A DNA stretch of 64,000 nt from Streptomyces sp. NBC_00554 (GCF_041431135.1 NZ_CP107799.1:8944501-9008500); one strand, 5' to 3'. Positions 50,384 to 59,795 are shown, counted from the first letter of the stretch. The notes: generated from the sequence alone by a model not told the origin. Program-made: numbers and translations.

Positions 50384-50393
50384 CGCTTCCTTC

Positions 50394-50438
50394 TGCTGAT
50401 CTCCGCGCGTGCTGATCTCTGCGCGTGATCTCTGCGCG
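50394..50438. repeat. Short 16-bp tandem repeat downstream of xylA
   Basis: TGCTGATCTCCGCGCG is followed by TGCTGATCTCTGCGCG and a partial copy TGATCTCTGCGCG. No gene is involved. Confidence 0.7.
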
Positions 50439-50532
50439 CAATTCTCCGGAATCGTGCGATCCATGGCATGGGTCCGTATCAACTTCCGCACAGGGGTCGC
50501 CTCATGACCGGTTCGAGGCGACTCTTGACGGT

Positions 50533-51432
50533 ATGGCCATGCCGCCCTTACCGCCCCAGCCTCCTCGGCCGCCGGGAGAAACACCGCCCCCCGGAGGCGG
50601 TGGTTTCGGCCCACCGTCGTCAGGAGGCTACGGGCCTCCACCCGCCGGCTCCGGCGGCTATGGCCCGCCTCCAGGTGACTCCGGCGGCTACGGTCCGCCT
50701 TCGGAGGGTGGCAGTTGGCCGCCCGGACAGGGTGGGAGCGGCTGGCAGCCACCACAACCGCCCGGGTCACCAGGTGGGTCCGGCGGTCATCGTGGAGGGC
50801 GCCGCCGCAACTTGCTGTTCCTCCTGCTTGCCGTGATCGTGGGCGTCGGAATCATCATCGCCGTGGCGTTGGTGGCCACTGGTGGTGATGGCGATCAGGA
50901 CAAGAAGTCACCCACCGAGAGCAGCGGGAGCACGGGGTCGCCCACTCCGTCGTTCAGCATCCCGTCCGAGCTGCCCAGCGAGCTGCCGTCGCTACCCTCG
51001 GAGCTGCCCAGCGAACTGCCGTCCCTGCCTTCGGAGCTGCCGAGCGGCCTGGAGTCGCTCATTCCGAGCCTGGCGGACGACGAAGTGCCGTTCTACTTGC
51101 TGAGGACAGGCGATTGTTTCGACACGAACGACAGCCTGCCCGGGCAGGCCGCCAAGCGCTCCTGCGGCACACCGCATGACGCCGAGGTCGTGAAGGTGGC
51201 TGAGCTCAACGGCAGTTACACGACGGAGGCCGCGCTCAAGAAGGCCGCGTCGGCCCTGTGCGAAGCCCCTCTGGAACGCAAGGCGGCCCAGCAGCCCACG
51301 GGCACCGTACGCGGCACCCTCGTGCAGTACCCGGACCCCGGCGGCTACGAGATCGGCATAGACAACGTCGCCTGCAGCCTGGCCGCCGACATCGGCAGCG
51401 GCACCCACAAGCTCACCAAGCCGCTGGCGTGA
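50533..51432 (+). CDS. Membrane-anchored protein with Pro-rich cytoplasmic arm and Cys-rich ectodomain
   Basis: 299 residues. Residues 1-90 are Pro/Gly-rich with repeats of GGYGPP; one membrane helix spans 93-115. An external linker with repeated SELPSLPSELP units (144-171) and a C-terminal domain follow. That domain has four Cys (195, 211, 243, 281) in a GDC...SCGTPHDAEV...LCE...NVACSL pattern resembling septum-formation-type domains. The kinase at 14635 seems to have two related copies. The ATG at 50533 has no clear RBS; 50539 is an alternative. Function unknown, envelope location inferred. Confidence 0.8.
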   Translation: MAMPPLPPQPPRPPGETPPPGGGGFGPPSSGGYGPPPAGSGGYGPPPGDSGGYGPPSEGGSWPPGQGGSGWQPPQPPGSPGGSGGHRGGRRRNLLFLLLAVIVGVGIIIAVALVATGGDGDQDKKSPTESSGSTGSPTPSFSIPSELPSELPSLPSELPSELPSLPSELPSGLESLIPSLADDEVPFYLLRTGDCFDTNDSLPGQAAKRSCGTPHDAEVVKVAELNGSYTTEAALKKAASALCEAPLERKAAQQPTGTVRGTLVQYPDPGGYEIGIDNVACSLAADIGSGTHKLTKPLA

Positions 51433-51501
51433 GCGGCACGCGTGCGTGGCCGTTGTTCATGGCTCACGCGCGCGTGCCGCACGAAAACGGCTCTCTGGAG
51501 G

Positions 51502-52845
51502 TCAGATACCGCGAGGCAGCCGCACGTAGGTGACGGTCGTCTCGATTCCGCTGTCCACCAGTCGGCCCTGCGCGTTGAACGCGCCCGTCCCGTCCGTCAT
51601 CCCGAAGTCGTTGTCGTTGATGAGGGCGAGCGTGTTGTCGTTCACGCGTGCGACGCCCTCGATCTTGCCGGGCACTCCGTCGACCGTGCCGAGGTCCACG
51701 ACCAGGCTCTTGCGCAGCACCGGGACGCCGGAGGCCGCCGGGTCGTCGAGCTGCTCCAGGGAGGGGGACGTCGTGTCGCTGTCCCACGGGCCGCCGAGGA
51801 TGTTCGCGCTGCTGGTGAGTTTGACCGTCTGCAGGCGCGCCGCCTTGTCGGTGCGCTCCTCGACGAGCAGCTTGTCGCGGCCGACGGCCACCACGGAGGA
51901 GATCTTCAGCTCGGAGGTGTCGTCCTCGCTCGGGTCGACCACGTTCACCGGGTCGAAGCGGTACGCGTACTCGGCGGTGACGGCCCGCTTCTTCGGCGAG
52001 AAGCGCATCAGCCGCGTCGTGAGCGAGGCGTCCCCCGAGTCGCCGTCCGGCAGGGAGAGCGGGCTCTGGACGGCCACCACCAGGTCACCGCCGGGGAGCA
52101 GGGCGAGCCCCTCGAAGCCACGGTTGATCTTCCGGTGCAGCAGAACGGACGGGAGCGCTTCGACCACCGGGTAGTCCGTGCCGGTCAGATTCAGCCCCTT
52201 GGGCACGTAGCGCGTAAGCACCTTCCCGCGCGCGGAGACATGGATCAGCGAGGGGCCGTACTCGTCGACGAGCCAGAACGTGCCGTCCTCGGCCCGCACG
52301 ATGCCCTCGGTGTCGACACCGTTCGGGTTGTACGAGAGCGGGGTCTGCGCGTCATAGGAGTACGGCGCTTCGTCGCGCCCCGCCTGGTTGGGCAACCCGG
52401 TGACCGGCTTCCCGCCGGACGTGGTGATCGGGATCGCGTCGAGCACCTTCACTGTGTCACCCGAGACCCGGATCTTCACGATGGCAGGGTCGAAGCCGGG
52501 CACCGGGAACGTGCGGCGCTTCGTGCCGGCCACCTTGATCTGGCCGTTGGGCCCGCGGTCGGTGACCGTCCAGAACTCGCCCTTGCGCCCGGCAGGGTAG
52601 ATGTCGCTGCCGATGCCACCGAGGTCCACACCTCGGTCGTCAGTGACGGTGCCGGGCAGTAGCGCGTTGCTGAACGTGCCCAGCGGGATGTCACCGAGCG
52701 TCGCGGTACGCGTCACCCTCGGCTGCGACGGGTAGCCCTCCGCGCTCGCCGTACCGGCCACCACGAGGGCGGCCACCACAGCGAGCGGCAGGCCCGTGGC
52801 GACGGATCGGTGGACGCGGCGCCGGCCGACGGCGTGCGGGGACAT
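51502..52845 (-). CDS. Secreted esterase-like/phytase-like family protein
   Basis: 447 residues. AGGAGG lies 5 nt before the ATG, and a signal peptide (RRRVHRSVATGLPLAVVAALVVAGTASAE) is cleaved near residue 36. The rest matches the esterase-like activity of phytase family (PF13449), a beta-propeller-like fold: GGIGSDIYPAGRKGEFWTVTDRGPNG, DTEGIVRAEDGTFWLVDEYGPS, NRGFEGLALLPGGDLVVAVQSP. Phosphatase activity on phytate is uncertain for the family. Confidence 0.87.
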   Translation of the reverse strand: MSPHAVGRRRVHRSVATGLPLAVVAALVVAGTASAEGYPSQPRVTRTATLGDIPLGTFSNALLPGTVTDDRGVDLGGIGSDIYPAGRKGEFWTVTDRGPNGQIKVAGTKRRTFPVPGFDPAIVKIRVSGDTVKVLDAIPITTSGGKPVTGLPNQAGRDEAPYSYDAQTPLSYNPNGVDTEGIVRAEDGTFWLVDEYGPSLIHVSARGKVLTRYVPKGLNLTGTDYPVVEALPSVLLHRKINRGFEGLALLPGGDLVVAVQSPLSLPDGDSGDASLTTRLMRFSPKKRAVTAEYAYRFDPVNVVDPSEDDTSELKISSVVAVGRDKLLVEERTDKAARLQTVKLTSSANILGGPWDSDTTSPSLEQLDDPAASGVPVLRKSLVVDLGTVDGVPGKIEGVARVNDNTLALINDNDFGMTDGTGAFNAQGRLVDSGIETTVTYVRLPRGI

Positions 52846-52933
52846 CTGGCCTCCTGGGGCACAAGTTCGGTGACAGCGGCCACAGTTCGCCCCGGCACCG
52901 AACGCCGCGTGACCCCAGGGTGAACATGGCGCG

Positions 52934-54214
52934 TCAACCAGTCATCGGGTCGCCGCTCGGGTCCCCTTCCATCAGGGCAAGAGCCGTCGCGGGATCCCCG
53001 GCAGCCGGTCCCGCGGGGCTCCACCGACCCCGCTCCTTGCGGTAGGGCCACCACCGTCCGTCGCGCCCCAGCCGCAACTGCGTCGCCGCCGCGACCGTGG
53101 TCCAGCGGTTGCGCGCGGCATGCAACCGCGGCCGCTCGCCCTCGTCCCAGGCCGACTCCAGGGCGGCACGCGCGCGTGCGAGCGATTCGGCCTCCACGGT
53201 CCAGTCGTCCTCAAGGACGGACAGTGCGGCGACACCCCCGTACCGCCAGGCCCGTACCGCGAGTTCCAGCTCCTCGCGGTCGCGACCCGAGCCGTCGGCG
53301 AGCCGCTGGGCGATCGCTCTCTCCGGGCGGCCGGCGGCCAGCCGCACCGCATCCTGGGCGAGCGTCAGTTCCGCCTCGACAGCCTGCTGTCCGTGCCCGG
53401 AACGGAGCGCCTCGGCGAGCAGCAGATACGCCTCGCCCGCGGTCGCGGCTGCCAGGAACTCCAAGGCAGCCGGGTCGACTTCGGCCGGCGGAGCGGCCTC
53501 CGTGTCCAGGGAAGGCGACTGCCCCGGCCTTTCGGGCAACACCGGAAGGGGCGGCAGCGGCGGAAGGATGCCTCCGACCGCGTACGCCTCGGTGGCGTCC
53601 ACGCCCTCCAGGGGGAGGTCCGGCGCTTCCGTGGGCTGTGCGAGGGCGCTGCCGCGCGCCTGAAGCTCGTCCAGCAGGGTGCGTTCGTCCCGCCCCCGCA
53701 TCAGCAGCAGAACGAACGGATCCTGGTCCAGCAGCCGCGCCGTCTGGTAGCAGAGCGCGGCCGTGTGCCCGCAGTGGTCCCAGGCGCCGCAGCCGCACTC
53801 CGCCTCCAGATCGCCGAGTCCCGGCAGGAGTTCGACACCGGCGGCCGCCGCGTCCTCGACCAGGTGCGGCGGCATGTCGCGGTCGAGGAGCGCGGCGATG
53901 TGCCCGGCGCGTTCGACGGCCATGCCGAGGAAGCGGTCCCACTGATCCTCGGACAGCTCCTGAAGCAGCACGTCCGCCCGGTGCGCGGTGCCGTCGCGGT
54001 CCTGTACGACGGCCGTGATGCGCCCCGGACGCACCGAGACGGCGCCCACCGCACCCCCGCGCGCGAGCCTGCGTCCCGTCTTCACCGGCTCTGAGTCCAA
54101 CGCCGCGTCCTCCAGGGCCTGCAGCCAGGCCCGGCCCCACCAGGTCTGCGCGAAACCCCGCCCGGGCGCGGGCGGCAGCGCGGCAAACGTGCGCTCCTTG
54201 TTCCGATCCGTCAT
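52934..54214 (-). CDS. SWIM zinc-finger protein paired with SNF2 helicase
   Basis: 426 residues, starting on the ATG that overlaps the helicase stop (ATGA). The N-terminal block FAQTWWGRAWLQALEDAALD is typical of these partners. The SWIM motif is CGCGAWDHCGH (Cys140, Cys142, Cys148, His150). An acidic/Pro linker and a helical C-terminus follow (WRYGGVAALSVLEDDWTVE, WWPYRKERGRW). SWIM domains bind DNA or protein partners. The pair probably acts as one remodelling or repair module. Confidence 0.9.
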   Translation of the reverse strand: MTDRNKERTFAALPPAPGRGFAQTWWGRAWLQALEDAALDSEPVKTGRRLARGGAVGAVSVRPGRITAVVQDRDGTAHRADVLLQELSEDQWDRFLGMAVERAGHIAALLDRDMPPHLVEDAAAAGVELLPGLGDLEAECGCGAWDHCGHTAALCYQTARLLDQDPFVLLLMRGRDERTLLDELQARGSALAQPTEAPDLPLEGVDATEAYAVGGILPPLPPLPVLPERPGQSPSLDTEAAPPAEVDPAALEFLAAATAGEAYLLLAEALRSGHGQQAVEAELTLAQDAVRLAAGRPERAIAQRLADGSGRDREELELAVRAWRYGGVAALSVLEDDWTVEAESLARARAALESAWDEGERPRLHAARNRWTTVAAATQLRLGRDGRWWPYRKERGRWSPAGPAAGDPATALALMEGDPSGDPMTG

Positions 54215-57063
54215 CGTGTGCCCCCTCGCAGCTCCACCAGGTCGGCCAGTTCGGCATCGGTCAGCTCCGTGAGCGCCGCCTCCCCGGCCCCGAGCACCGC
54301 GTCCGCCAACTGCTGCTTGCGCCGCAGCATGTCGGCGATCCGGTCCTCGATGGTCCCCTCCGTGATGAACCGGTGCACCTGCACGGGCCGGCTCTGCCCG
54401 ATGCGGTACGCGCGGTCCGTGGCCTGCGCCTCGACGGCTGGGTTCCACCAGCGGTCGTAGTGCACGACATGCTCGGCCCGCGTCAGGTTCAGCCCCGTCC
54501 CCGCCGCCTTCAACGACAGCAAGAAGACAGGGATTTCGCCCTCCTGGAAGCGGTCCACCATCGCCTCACGCTCGTTGATGGGAGTCCCTCCGTGCAGGAA
54601 CTGGGTCGACACTCCGCGCGCTGCCAAGTGACTCTCGATGAGACGCGCCATCCGCACGTACTGCGTGAAGACCAGAACGCTCGCCCCCTCGGAGAGGATG
54701 GTGTCCAGCAGTTCGTCGAGCAGCTCCAGCTTCCCGGACCTGCCCGGGATCTTCGGCCGGTCCTCCTTGAGGAACTGCGCCGGGTGGTTGCAGATCTGCT
54801 TCAGTCCGGTCAGCAGCTTCACGATCAGTCCGCGCCGCGCCATGCTGTCCGCGCCCGAGATCTCCGCGAGCGTCTCGCGCACCATGGCCTCGTACAGCCC
54901 CGCCTGTTCCTTGGTGAGCGACACGGCACGGTCGGTCTCGGTCTTCGGCGGCAACTCGGGCGCGATGCCCGGGTCCGACTTGCGGCGGCGCAGCAGGAAC
55001 GGTCGTACGAGCTGGGCGAGCCGCTCTGCCGCCGCGGGGTCCTGGCCGCCCTCGACGGCCTGCGCGTACCGCGTACGGAACGTGCCGAGCCTGCCGAGCA
55101 GTCCGGGAGTCGTCCAGTCGAGGATCGCCCACAGCTCCGAGAGGTTGTTCTCCACCGGGGTGCCGGTGAGCGCCACACGCGCGCGTGCGCCGATCGTGCG
55201 CAGTGCCCGTGCCGTCGCCGAGTAGGGGTTCTTCACGTGCTGGGCTTCGTCGGCGACGACCATGCCCCACGTCACCTCGGTGAGCCGTGGCGCGTCGAGC
55301 CGCATCGTGCCGTACGTCGTGAGGACGAACTCCCCGCCGGCCAGGCCCTCCAGGCTGCGCCGAGAGCCGTGGAAACGCCGTACGGGGATGCCGGGGGCGA
55401 ACTTCTCGATCTCCCGCTGCCAGTTGCCCATCAGGGAGGCCGGGCAGACCACGAGTGTGGGGCCCGCGGCCGAATCGTCGCTCTGCCGGTGCAGATGCAG
55501 GGCGATCAGCGTGATCGTCTTGCCCAGGCCCATGTCGTCGGCGAGACAGCCGCCCAGTCCCAAAGAGGTCATCCGGGCGAGCCAGTTGAGCCCCCGCAGC
55601 TGATAGTCCCGCAGCGTCGCGGCGAGCGCCGCGGGCTGCCCGACCGGCTCCTGCGACTCCGGGTCCGCCAGCCGCTCGCGCAGCGTCGCCAGCCACCCCG
55701 TGGGCCGTACGTCGACCCGGAGGCCGTCGACCTCCGTCGAGCCCGTCAGGGCGGCACTCAGCGCGTCGATGGGTGTGACCTTGCGGTCCTGCTGGGCCTG
55801 GGCGCGGCGCACCTCCTGCGGGTCGACCAGCACCCACTGGTCGCGCAGCCGCACCATGGGCCGGTTCGCTTCGGCGAGCCGGTCCAGTTCCTGCCGGGTG
55901 AGCTGCTGATCGCCCAGCGCGAACCACCAGTTGAAGGCGAGCAGCGCGTCTGCCGAAAGGAACGAGGGCGTGTCCGACGAGGCCTTGACCGGGCCCTTGT
56001 CCTCGTCCGGCGGACCGATGACCGCGCGTGCGGTCAACTTCTGTGCCAGCTCCTTCGGCCAGTGCACGTCGACGCCCGCGAACGCCAGCATGCGGGCGCC
56101 TTCGCCGAGTAGTTCAGTGACCTCCTCGTCGGCGAGTTCGACGGCGTCCGGCACGGCTGCCGAGAGCAGGGGAGTCAGCGGGGCCCAGGCCCGGACCGCG
56201 CGGCGCAGTGCGAGCAAGGCGTCCATCCGCGCGCGCGGGCCGAAGGCCGAGGACCCGGCCCAGACGGCGGATGCGTCCGCGACGAGGGTCGGATCGCTCA
56301 CGCTGTGCACCTGCAGCACCACGTGGAACTGCAGGCGGGTCTCGTCCGACACGGCCGACGCGAGTCCCGGTACCTCGACGCGCAGGGAGATCCGTACGTC
56401 CGCGTCGTGCCCCGCGGCGATGTCCGCGGCCCAGGCGCGCTTTTCGGGCACGTGCTGCGGCTCCGGCGCGGCGAAGGCCCGACCGCCCGCCACGAGCGCC
56501 GCCGCGGGCGAGCGGGGCAGTGCGTCGGCGACCGCGTCGAGGAAGGCCCGCAACAGCCGCTCCGGATCGGGCAGCCTCAGCGGTCCGGCTCCGTCCAACG
56601 GCACCGCGTGCGCCTGGGGCGGCATCGCGGCGGCCAGCTCACGGATCCGCTCCAGGTCGTCCGCCGACAGCGGGCCTGCGCGCCACGCGTCGTGGTCGTC
56701 GGGGGTCAGTCCGGGCAACAGCAGTCCGCGCGCGGCGAACTGGAGGGCCAGCACGGCGGCCGCGCCCCAGAACGAGGTCGCCCGGTGAGCCTGCGCGGCG
56801 GCACGCGCGCGTGTGAGCACCGGCAGCGCGGCGCGCACGGGAAGGAGCACGGCGGGCACGGTCACGAGGTCGACGCCCTCACCCGCGGGCAGGACGACGG
56901 CCAGATCCTCGGCGGAGCCGGACGCCACCACGGGAGGAGCGTCGCCGTCCGGGTGCCAGAAGGCGACGCAGCCGGTGCGGGACGGATCGGCGGGCACGAA
57001 CACGGCACAGCAGCGGGCCAGTTCAGCGATCTCGGTGGGAGTTGCAGCAGGAATCCTCTGCAC
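54211..57063 (-). CDS. SNF2-family DEAD-like helicase
   Basis: About 950 residues. An N-terminal bacterial SNF2-associated region (about 1-450, SADALLAFNWWFALGDQQLTRQE) precedes the ATPase. Helicase motifs run in order: DDMGLGKT (about 505), VADEAQH (about 607), ALTGTPVENN, then GGTPINEREAMVDRFQ, GTGLNLT and QATDRAYRIGQ. The GTG at 57063 is preferred, although GAGGA lies 13 nt upstream and the start is not certain; a frame to 57255 adds leader. It is translationally coupled to the SWIM protein. Its role is presumed DNA translocation. Confidence 0.93.
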   Translation of the reverse strand: MQRIPAATPTEIAELARCCAVFVPADPSRTGCVAFWHPDGDAPPVVASGSAEDLAVVLPAGEGVDLVTVPAVLLPVRAALPVLTRARAAAQAHRATSFWGAAAVLALQFAARGLLLPGLTPDDHDAWRAGPLSADDLERIRELAAAMPPQAHAVPLDGAGPLRLPDPERLLRAFLDAVADALPRSPAAALVAGGRAFAAPEPQHVPEKRAWAADIAAGHDADVRISLRVEVPGLASAVSDETRLQFHVVLQVHSVSDPTLVADASAVWAGSSAFGPRARMDALLALRRAVRAWAPLTPLLSAAVPDAVELADEEVTELLGEGARMLAFAGVDVHWPKELAQKLTARAVIGPPDEDKGPVKASSDTPSFLSADALLAFNWWFALGDQQLTRQELDRLAEANRPMVRLRDQWVLVDPQEVRRAQAQQDRKVTPIDALSAALTGSTEVDGLRVDVRPTGWLATLRERLADPESQEPVGQPAALAATLRDYQLRGLNWLARMTSLGLGGCLADDMGLGKTITLIALHLHRQSDDSAAGPTLVVCPASLMGNWQREIEKFAPGIPVRRFHGSRRSLEGLAGGEFVLTTYGTMRLDAPRLTEVTWGMVVADEAQHVKNPYSATARALRTIGARARVALTGTPVENNLSELWAILDWTTPGLLGRLGTFRTRYAQAVEGGQDPAAAERLAQLVRPFLLRRRKSDPGIAPELPPKTETDRAVSLTKEQAGLYEAMVRETLAEISGADSMARRGLIVKLLTGLKQICNHPAQFLKEDRPKIPGRSGKLELLDELLDTILSEGASVLVFTQYVRMARLIESHLAARGVSTQFLHGGTPINEREAMVDRFQEGEIPVFLLSLKAAGTGLNLTRAEHVVHYDRWWNPAVEAQATDRAYRIGQSRPVQVHRFITEGTIEDRIADMLRRKQQLADAVLGAGEAALTELTDAELADLVELRGGTR

Positions 57064-57171
57064 AGCGATGATGCATTCCTCAAATTTGACTACCGGGGGC
57101 CGGTCGCCGAGGGTACAGCACTCCGGGCGACGGGCGAGCACGGTGGAGTCGTGGCGTGGGTCACTACATGC

Positions 57172-57218
57172 CAGGGGGTGTAGGCAACCCCCCTGACGTG
57201 CGGGGGAGACCCCCGCAC
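57172..57218. promoter_or_regulatory. Two tandem hairpins in a divergent promoter region
   Basis: CAGGGGG...CCCCCTG (57172-57178/57189-57195) and the perfect GTGCGGGGG-AGA-CCCCCGCAC (57198-57218) lie back to back between the SNF2 and desaturase genes, which diverge. Terminators are not expected at this position, so they may be UTR structures or bidirectional insulators. Confidence 0.45.
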
Positions 57219-57309
57219 CAACCCGGGTGGTGGCGCCATGGTCGCCGATGGTCACCGATTCGTACGTTTCATCAGGTCAACCCGTTTCTCCAGAGACCGG
57301 AGACCCGCC

Positions 57310-58353
57310 ATGCCCCAGCTTGCCGCAGCCGTCGCGGAACATCCGCCCGGGACGGCCCCGGGAAGTGACTTCGCGCCCCTCCTGCGAGCCGTCAAGGGCG
57401 AGGGCCTACTGAAGCGGCGCCATGGCTGGTATGCGCTCACGATCACCGTCAACGCGCTGTCCCTGGCCACCGTCGTCACCGCTGTCGTCCTGACCGGCAA
57501 CTCCTGGTGGACGTTGCTCCTCGCTCCGCTCCTGGCCGTCCTCTCGGCCCGGACGGCGTTCATAGGCCACGACGCGGGCCACTCCCAGATCACCGGCAAC
57601 AAGCCCGCCGGACGTCTGATCGGCCTGCTCCACGGCAATCTGCTGCTGGGGATGAGCTACTCCTGGTGGAACGACAAGCACAACCGCCACCACGCCAACC
57701 CGAACCACATCGACAAGGACCCGGACGTCGTCGCCGACATCCTGGTCTTCACGAGCGAGCAGGCCCGGGGGAGGGCCGGTTTCCGGCGCTGGCTGACTCG
57801 TAACCAGGCCTGGCTCTTCTTTCCGCTCACCCTTCTCGAAGGCGTCGCCCTGAAGGTGCACGGTTTCCAGGACCTTCGTCGGCAGCCGCCGCGTGAGCGG
57901 ACCGTGGAAGCACTGCTGCTGGTGATCCACGTCGTCGCGTACGCGGCCCTGCTGCTCACCTCCATGTCCCTGGGCAAGGCGCTCGCCTTCGCCGCCCTCC
58001 ACCAAGCACTGTTCGGTCTGCACCTGGGCATGGCCTTCGCGCCCAACCACAAGGGCATGGAGATGCCCGACCCGGAGGGCAATCGCTGGGGACATCTGCA
58101 CCGTCAGGTGCTCACCTCGCGCAATGTCCGCGGTGCCGTCCTGACGGACTGGTTTCTCGGTGGCCTCAATTATCAGATCGAGCACCATCTGTTCCCCAGC
58201 ATGCCCCGCCCCCATCTGCGACTCGCGCAGCCGCTGGTGCGCGCACACTGCCGAGACTTGGGTATCCCCTATGTGGAGACCGGGCTCGTCGACTCCTACC
58301 GGCAGGCCCTGGGCCACATGCACGAGGTCGGAGAACCTCTCAGGGTTGGCTAG
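57310..58353 (+). CDS. Membrane fatty acid desaturase
   Basis: 347 residues. The three His boxes of di-iron acyl desaturases are HDAGH (87-91), HNRHH (124-128) and QIEHH (about 289-293), within four or more membrane helices. GLHLGMAFAPNHKGMEM is typical of the DesA3/FADS-like group that acts on acyl-lipids or acyl-CoA. The ATG at 57310 has GGAGA 8 nt upstream; an ATG at 57238 gives an unconvincing extension. Adjusts membrane fluidity. Confidence 0.93.
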   Translation: MPQLAAAVAEHPPGTAPGSDFAPLLRAVKGEGLLKRRHGWYALTITVNALSLATVVTAVVLTGNSWWTLLLAPLLAVLSARTAFIGHDAGHSQITGNKPAGRLIGLLHGNLLLGMSYSWWNDKHNRHHANPNHIDKDPDVVADILVFTSEQARGRAGFRRWLTRNQAWLFFPLTLLEGVALKVHGFQDLRRQPPRERTVEALLLVIHVVAYAALLLTSMSLGKALAFAALHQALFGLHLGMAFAPNHKGMEMPDPEGNRWGHLHRQVLTSRNVRGAVLTDWFLGGLNYQIEHHLFPSMPRPHLRLAQPLVRAHCRDLGIPYVETGLVDSYRQALGHMHEVGEPLRVG

Positions 58354-58456
58354 GGGTCAGGCCTCAGGGTCGTATCAGGGTCTCGTTCCGGAACCGTGGG
58401 AGGCACGGACCCGTTCTCAGGACAGAGAGCGGCAGTAGCCGCAAAGGAGGCGACAC

Positions 58457-58639
58457 ATGTCGAAGAACGCGAAGATCGCCGCAGGGGGTGTGGCGGTCGG
58501 GCTCATCCTGCTGATCTGGCTGCCCTGGTGGGCCGCTTTCCTGATCGTGCTGGGAGTCCCGGCGGCCGCATACCTGGCGCTGGACCCCTCGCAGCGGCGC
58601 AGGCTGCGCCGCGTCACACGCAAGGAGATCGGCCGCTGA
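58457..58639 (+). CDS. Small membrane protein of unknown function
   Basis: 60 residues with a perfect AAAGGAGG 7 nt before the ATG. Two adjoining hydrophobic stretches (GGVAVGLILLIWLPWWAAF and LIVLGVPAAAYLAL) form one or two membrane helices, then a basic tail (RRRLRRVTRKEIGR). No family recognised. It lies 103 bp after the desaturase and ahead of a strong terminator, so it may be co-transcribed. Confidence 0.75.
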   Translation: MSKNAKIAAGGVAVGLILLIWLPWWAAFLIVLGVPAAAYLALDPSQRRRLRRVTRKEIGR

Positions 58640-58736
58640 GGCGCCACCGACCTGGTACGTCTCCGCCCAGCGCGCCGGAGTCGAGCGCATCGCCGCTCGT
58701 GGGCCTGCCATCGGCATGATCCGCGAGCGGTGATGC

Positions 58737-58769
58737 GTGCTCGGCTCACCGACGGGGTGAGCCGAGCGC
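58737..58769 (+). terminator. Strong hairpin terminator
   Basis: GTGCTCGGCTCACC (58737-58750) pairs with GGTGAGCCGAGCGC (58756-58769), 14 pairs including one G-U, loop GACGG. It ends transcription of the desaturase/small-protein unit, 97 bp past the last stop. Confidence 0.8.
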
Positions 58770-58881
58770 ACTTCCTGGCGGGCCGACCTCGACGCTCAGC
58801 GCGCGCGAGGGCCATGACATCGCGATGGGCGCTTTTCCCGTCAACTTGAACGAGAGCCGCTGACATGGCCCACTGACAAAG

Positions 58882-58914
58882 GGCCGCGCAACCGGGGCAT
58901 CGCTCGGCGCGGCC
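58882..58914 (-). terminator. Hairpin at the 3' end of the hypothetical gene at 58917
   Basis: GGCCGCGC (58882-58889) pairs with GCGCGGCC (58907-58914), an 8-bp stem with a 17-nt loop, just after the stop codon on the minus strand. Confidence 0.55.
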
Positions 58915-58916
58915 GC

Positions 58917-59795
58917 TCAGCTGGGGCGTACCGCCAGCTTGTCGAGGGCCTCCAGGAGGCCGGGCAGCTCCGGCCCGCGGCCGACGGGCAGGACTTCTCC
59001 GGGCTCCTCGTCGAGGAGGACGAAGGCGATGTCGTCGGTCCTGGCGACCAAGGACCAGCCGGGGCCGTCGGCGCGCAGGGTCCGTGCGTCGGTCGTGGCG
59101 AAGGACGAGCGGACGCGGCCGAGCGGGGGTGGCGTGTCTACGTAGGAGCGCGCCTCCGCCAGGACCCGGCGAATGCCGCTGGGTGCCTCGCCGTCGGCGC
59201 TCTCGGTGCGCTCCTGAGCATCCTCAGAGGCGTTTTCGGTCTGCGCCCCGGCGTCCGGTTCGGTCCCTGTCCTGGCGTCCGACTTCGCGAAATCCGCGTC
59301 GTTGATCTGCTCCCGCCAGATCGCCCACTGCAGCGCGATCTCGTCGGCGCCGAGACGCCGTTGAGCCGGGCCCCAGATGGTGGTGTCCGGCGGGCGCAGC
59401 GGGGGCCGTTCCGTGAGCTCGGGCCCGGGGTCGTGCGGGGCCGGCACTCCCGGAGCCGATACGGCGACATCAAGGGGCCAGCCGGGCAGTGCGGAGACGA
59501 CCGTGCGCTCGTCCGGCGACAGATCGTGCTCCATTCCGCAGTCCCAGGAGGCGATGGCGACGGCGACCAGCGAGACGTCGTCGATGACGACCGTCCACCG
59601 GGCGCCCTCGCTGTCCTGGCCGAGTACCAGGCCGTATCCGTCGGCGAGCGGTGCCAGGTCGAGTGCCGCGCAGGCCGCCGGGTAGTCGTCCCCCAGCACA
59701 CTGGGGAACTTCGCCGGTGTCAGCAGCACGGCAGTCAGCACGTACAGCGCGTCGTCGTCCACGGTGGCGATGGCGTCATCGTCCGTCCCGGCCAT
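58917..59795 (-). CDS. Conserved hypothetical protein
   Basis: 292 residues from the ATG at 59795 (GGGGAGG 6 nt upstream). An acidic start (AGTDDDAIATVDDDALYVLTAVLL) leads to a folded region with SWDCGMEHDLSPDERTVVSALPGWP, an acidic low-complexity linker (TEPDAGAQTENASEDAQERTE) and a second region ending LPGLLEALDKLAVRPS. No signal, membrane segment or catalytic motif is seen. Some sequences recall SseB-like proteins, but this is weak. It is the second gene after the 104-residue protein. Confidence 0.75.
   Translation of the reverse strand: MAGTDDDAIATVDDDALYVLTAVLLTPAKFPSVLGDDYPAACAALDLAPLADGYGLVLGQDSEGARWTVVIDDVSLVAVAIASWDCGMEHDLSPDERTVVSALPGWPLDVAVSAPGVPAPHDPGPELTERPPLRPPDTTIWGPAQRRLGADEIALQWAIWREQINDADFAKSDARTGTEPDAGAQTENASEDAQERTESADGEAPSGIRRVLAEARSYVDTPPPLGRVRSSFATTDARTLRADGPGWSLVARTDDIAFVLLDEEPGEVLPVGRGPELPGLLEALDKLAVRPS

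Noticed and set aside
54211..57063. Known anti-phage helicase system
   Set aside because: No associated nuclease, methylase or toxin gene; neighbours are desaturase and secreted enzymes.
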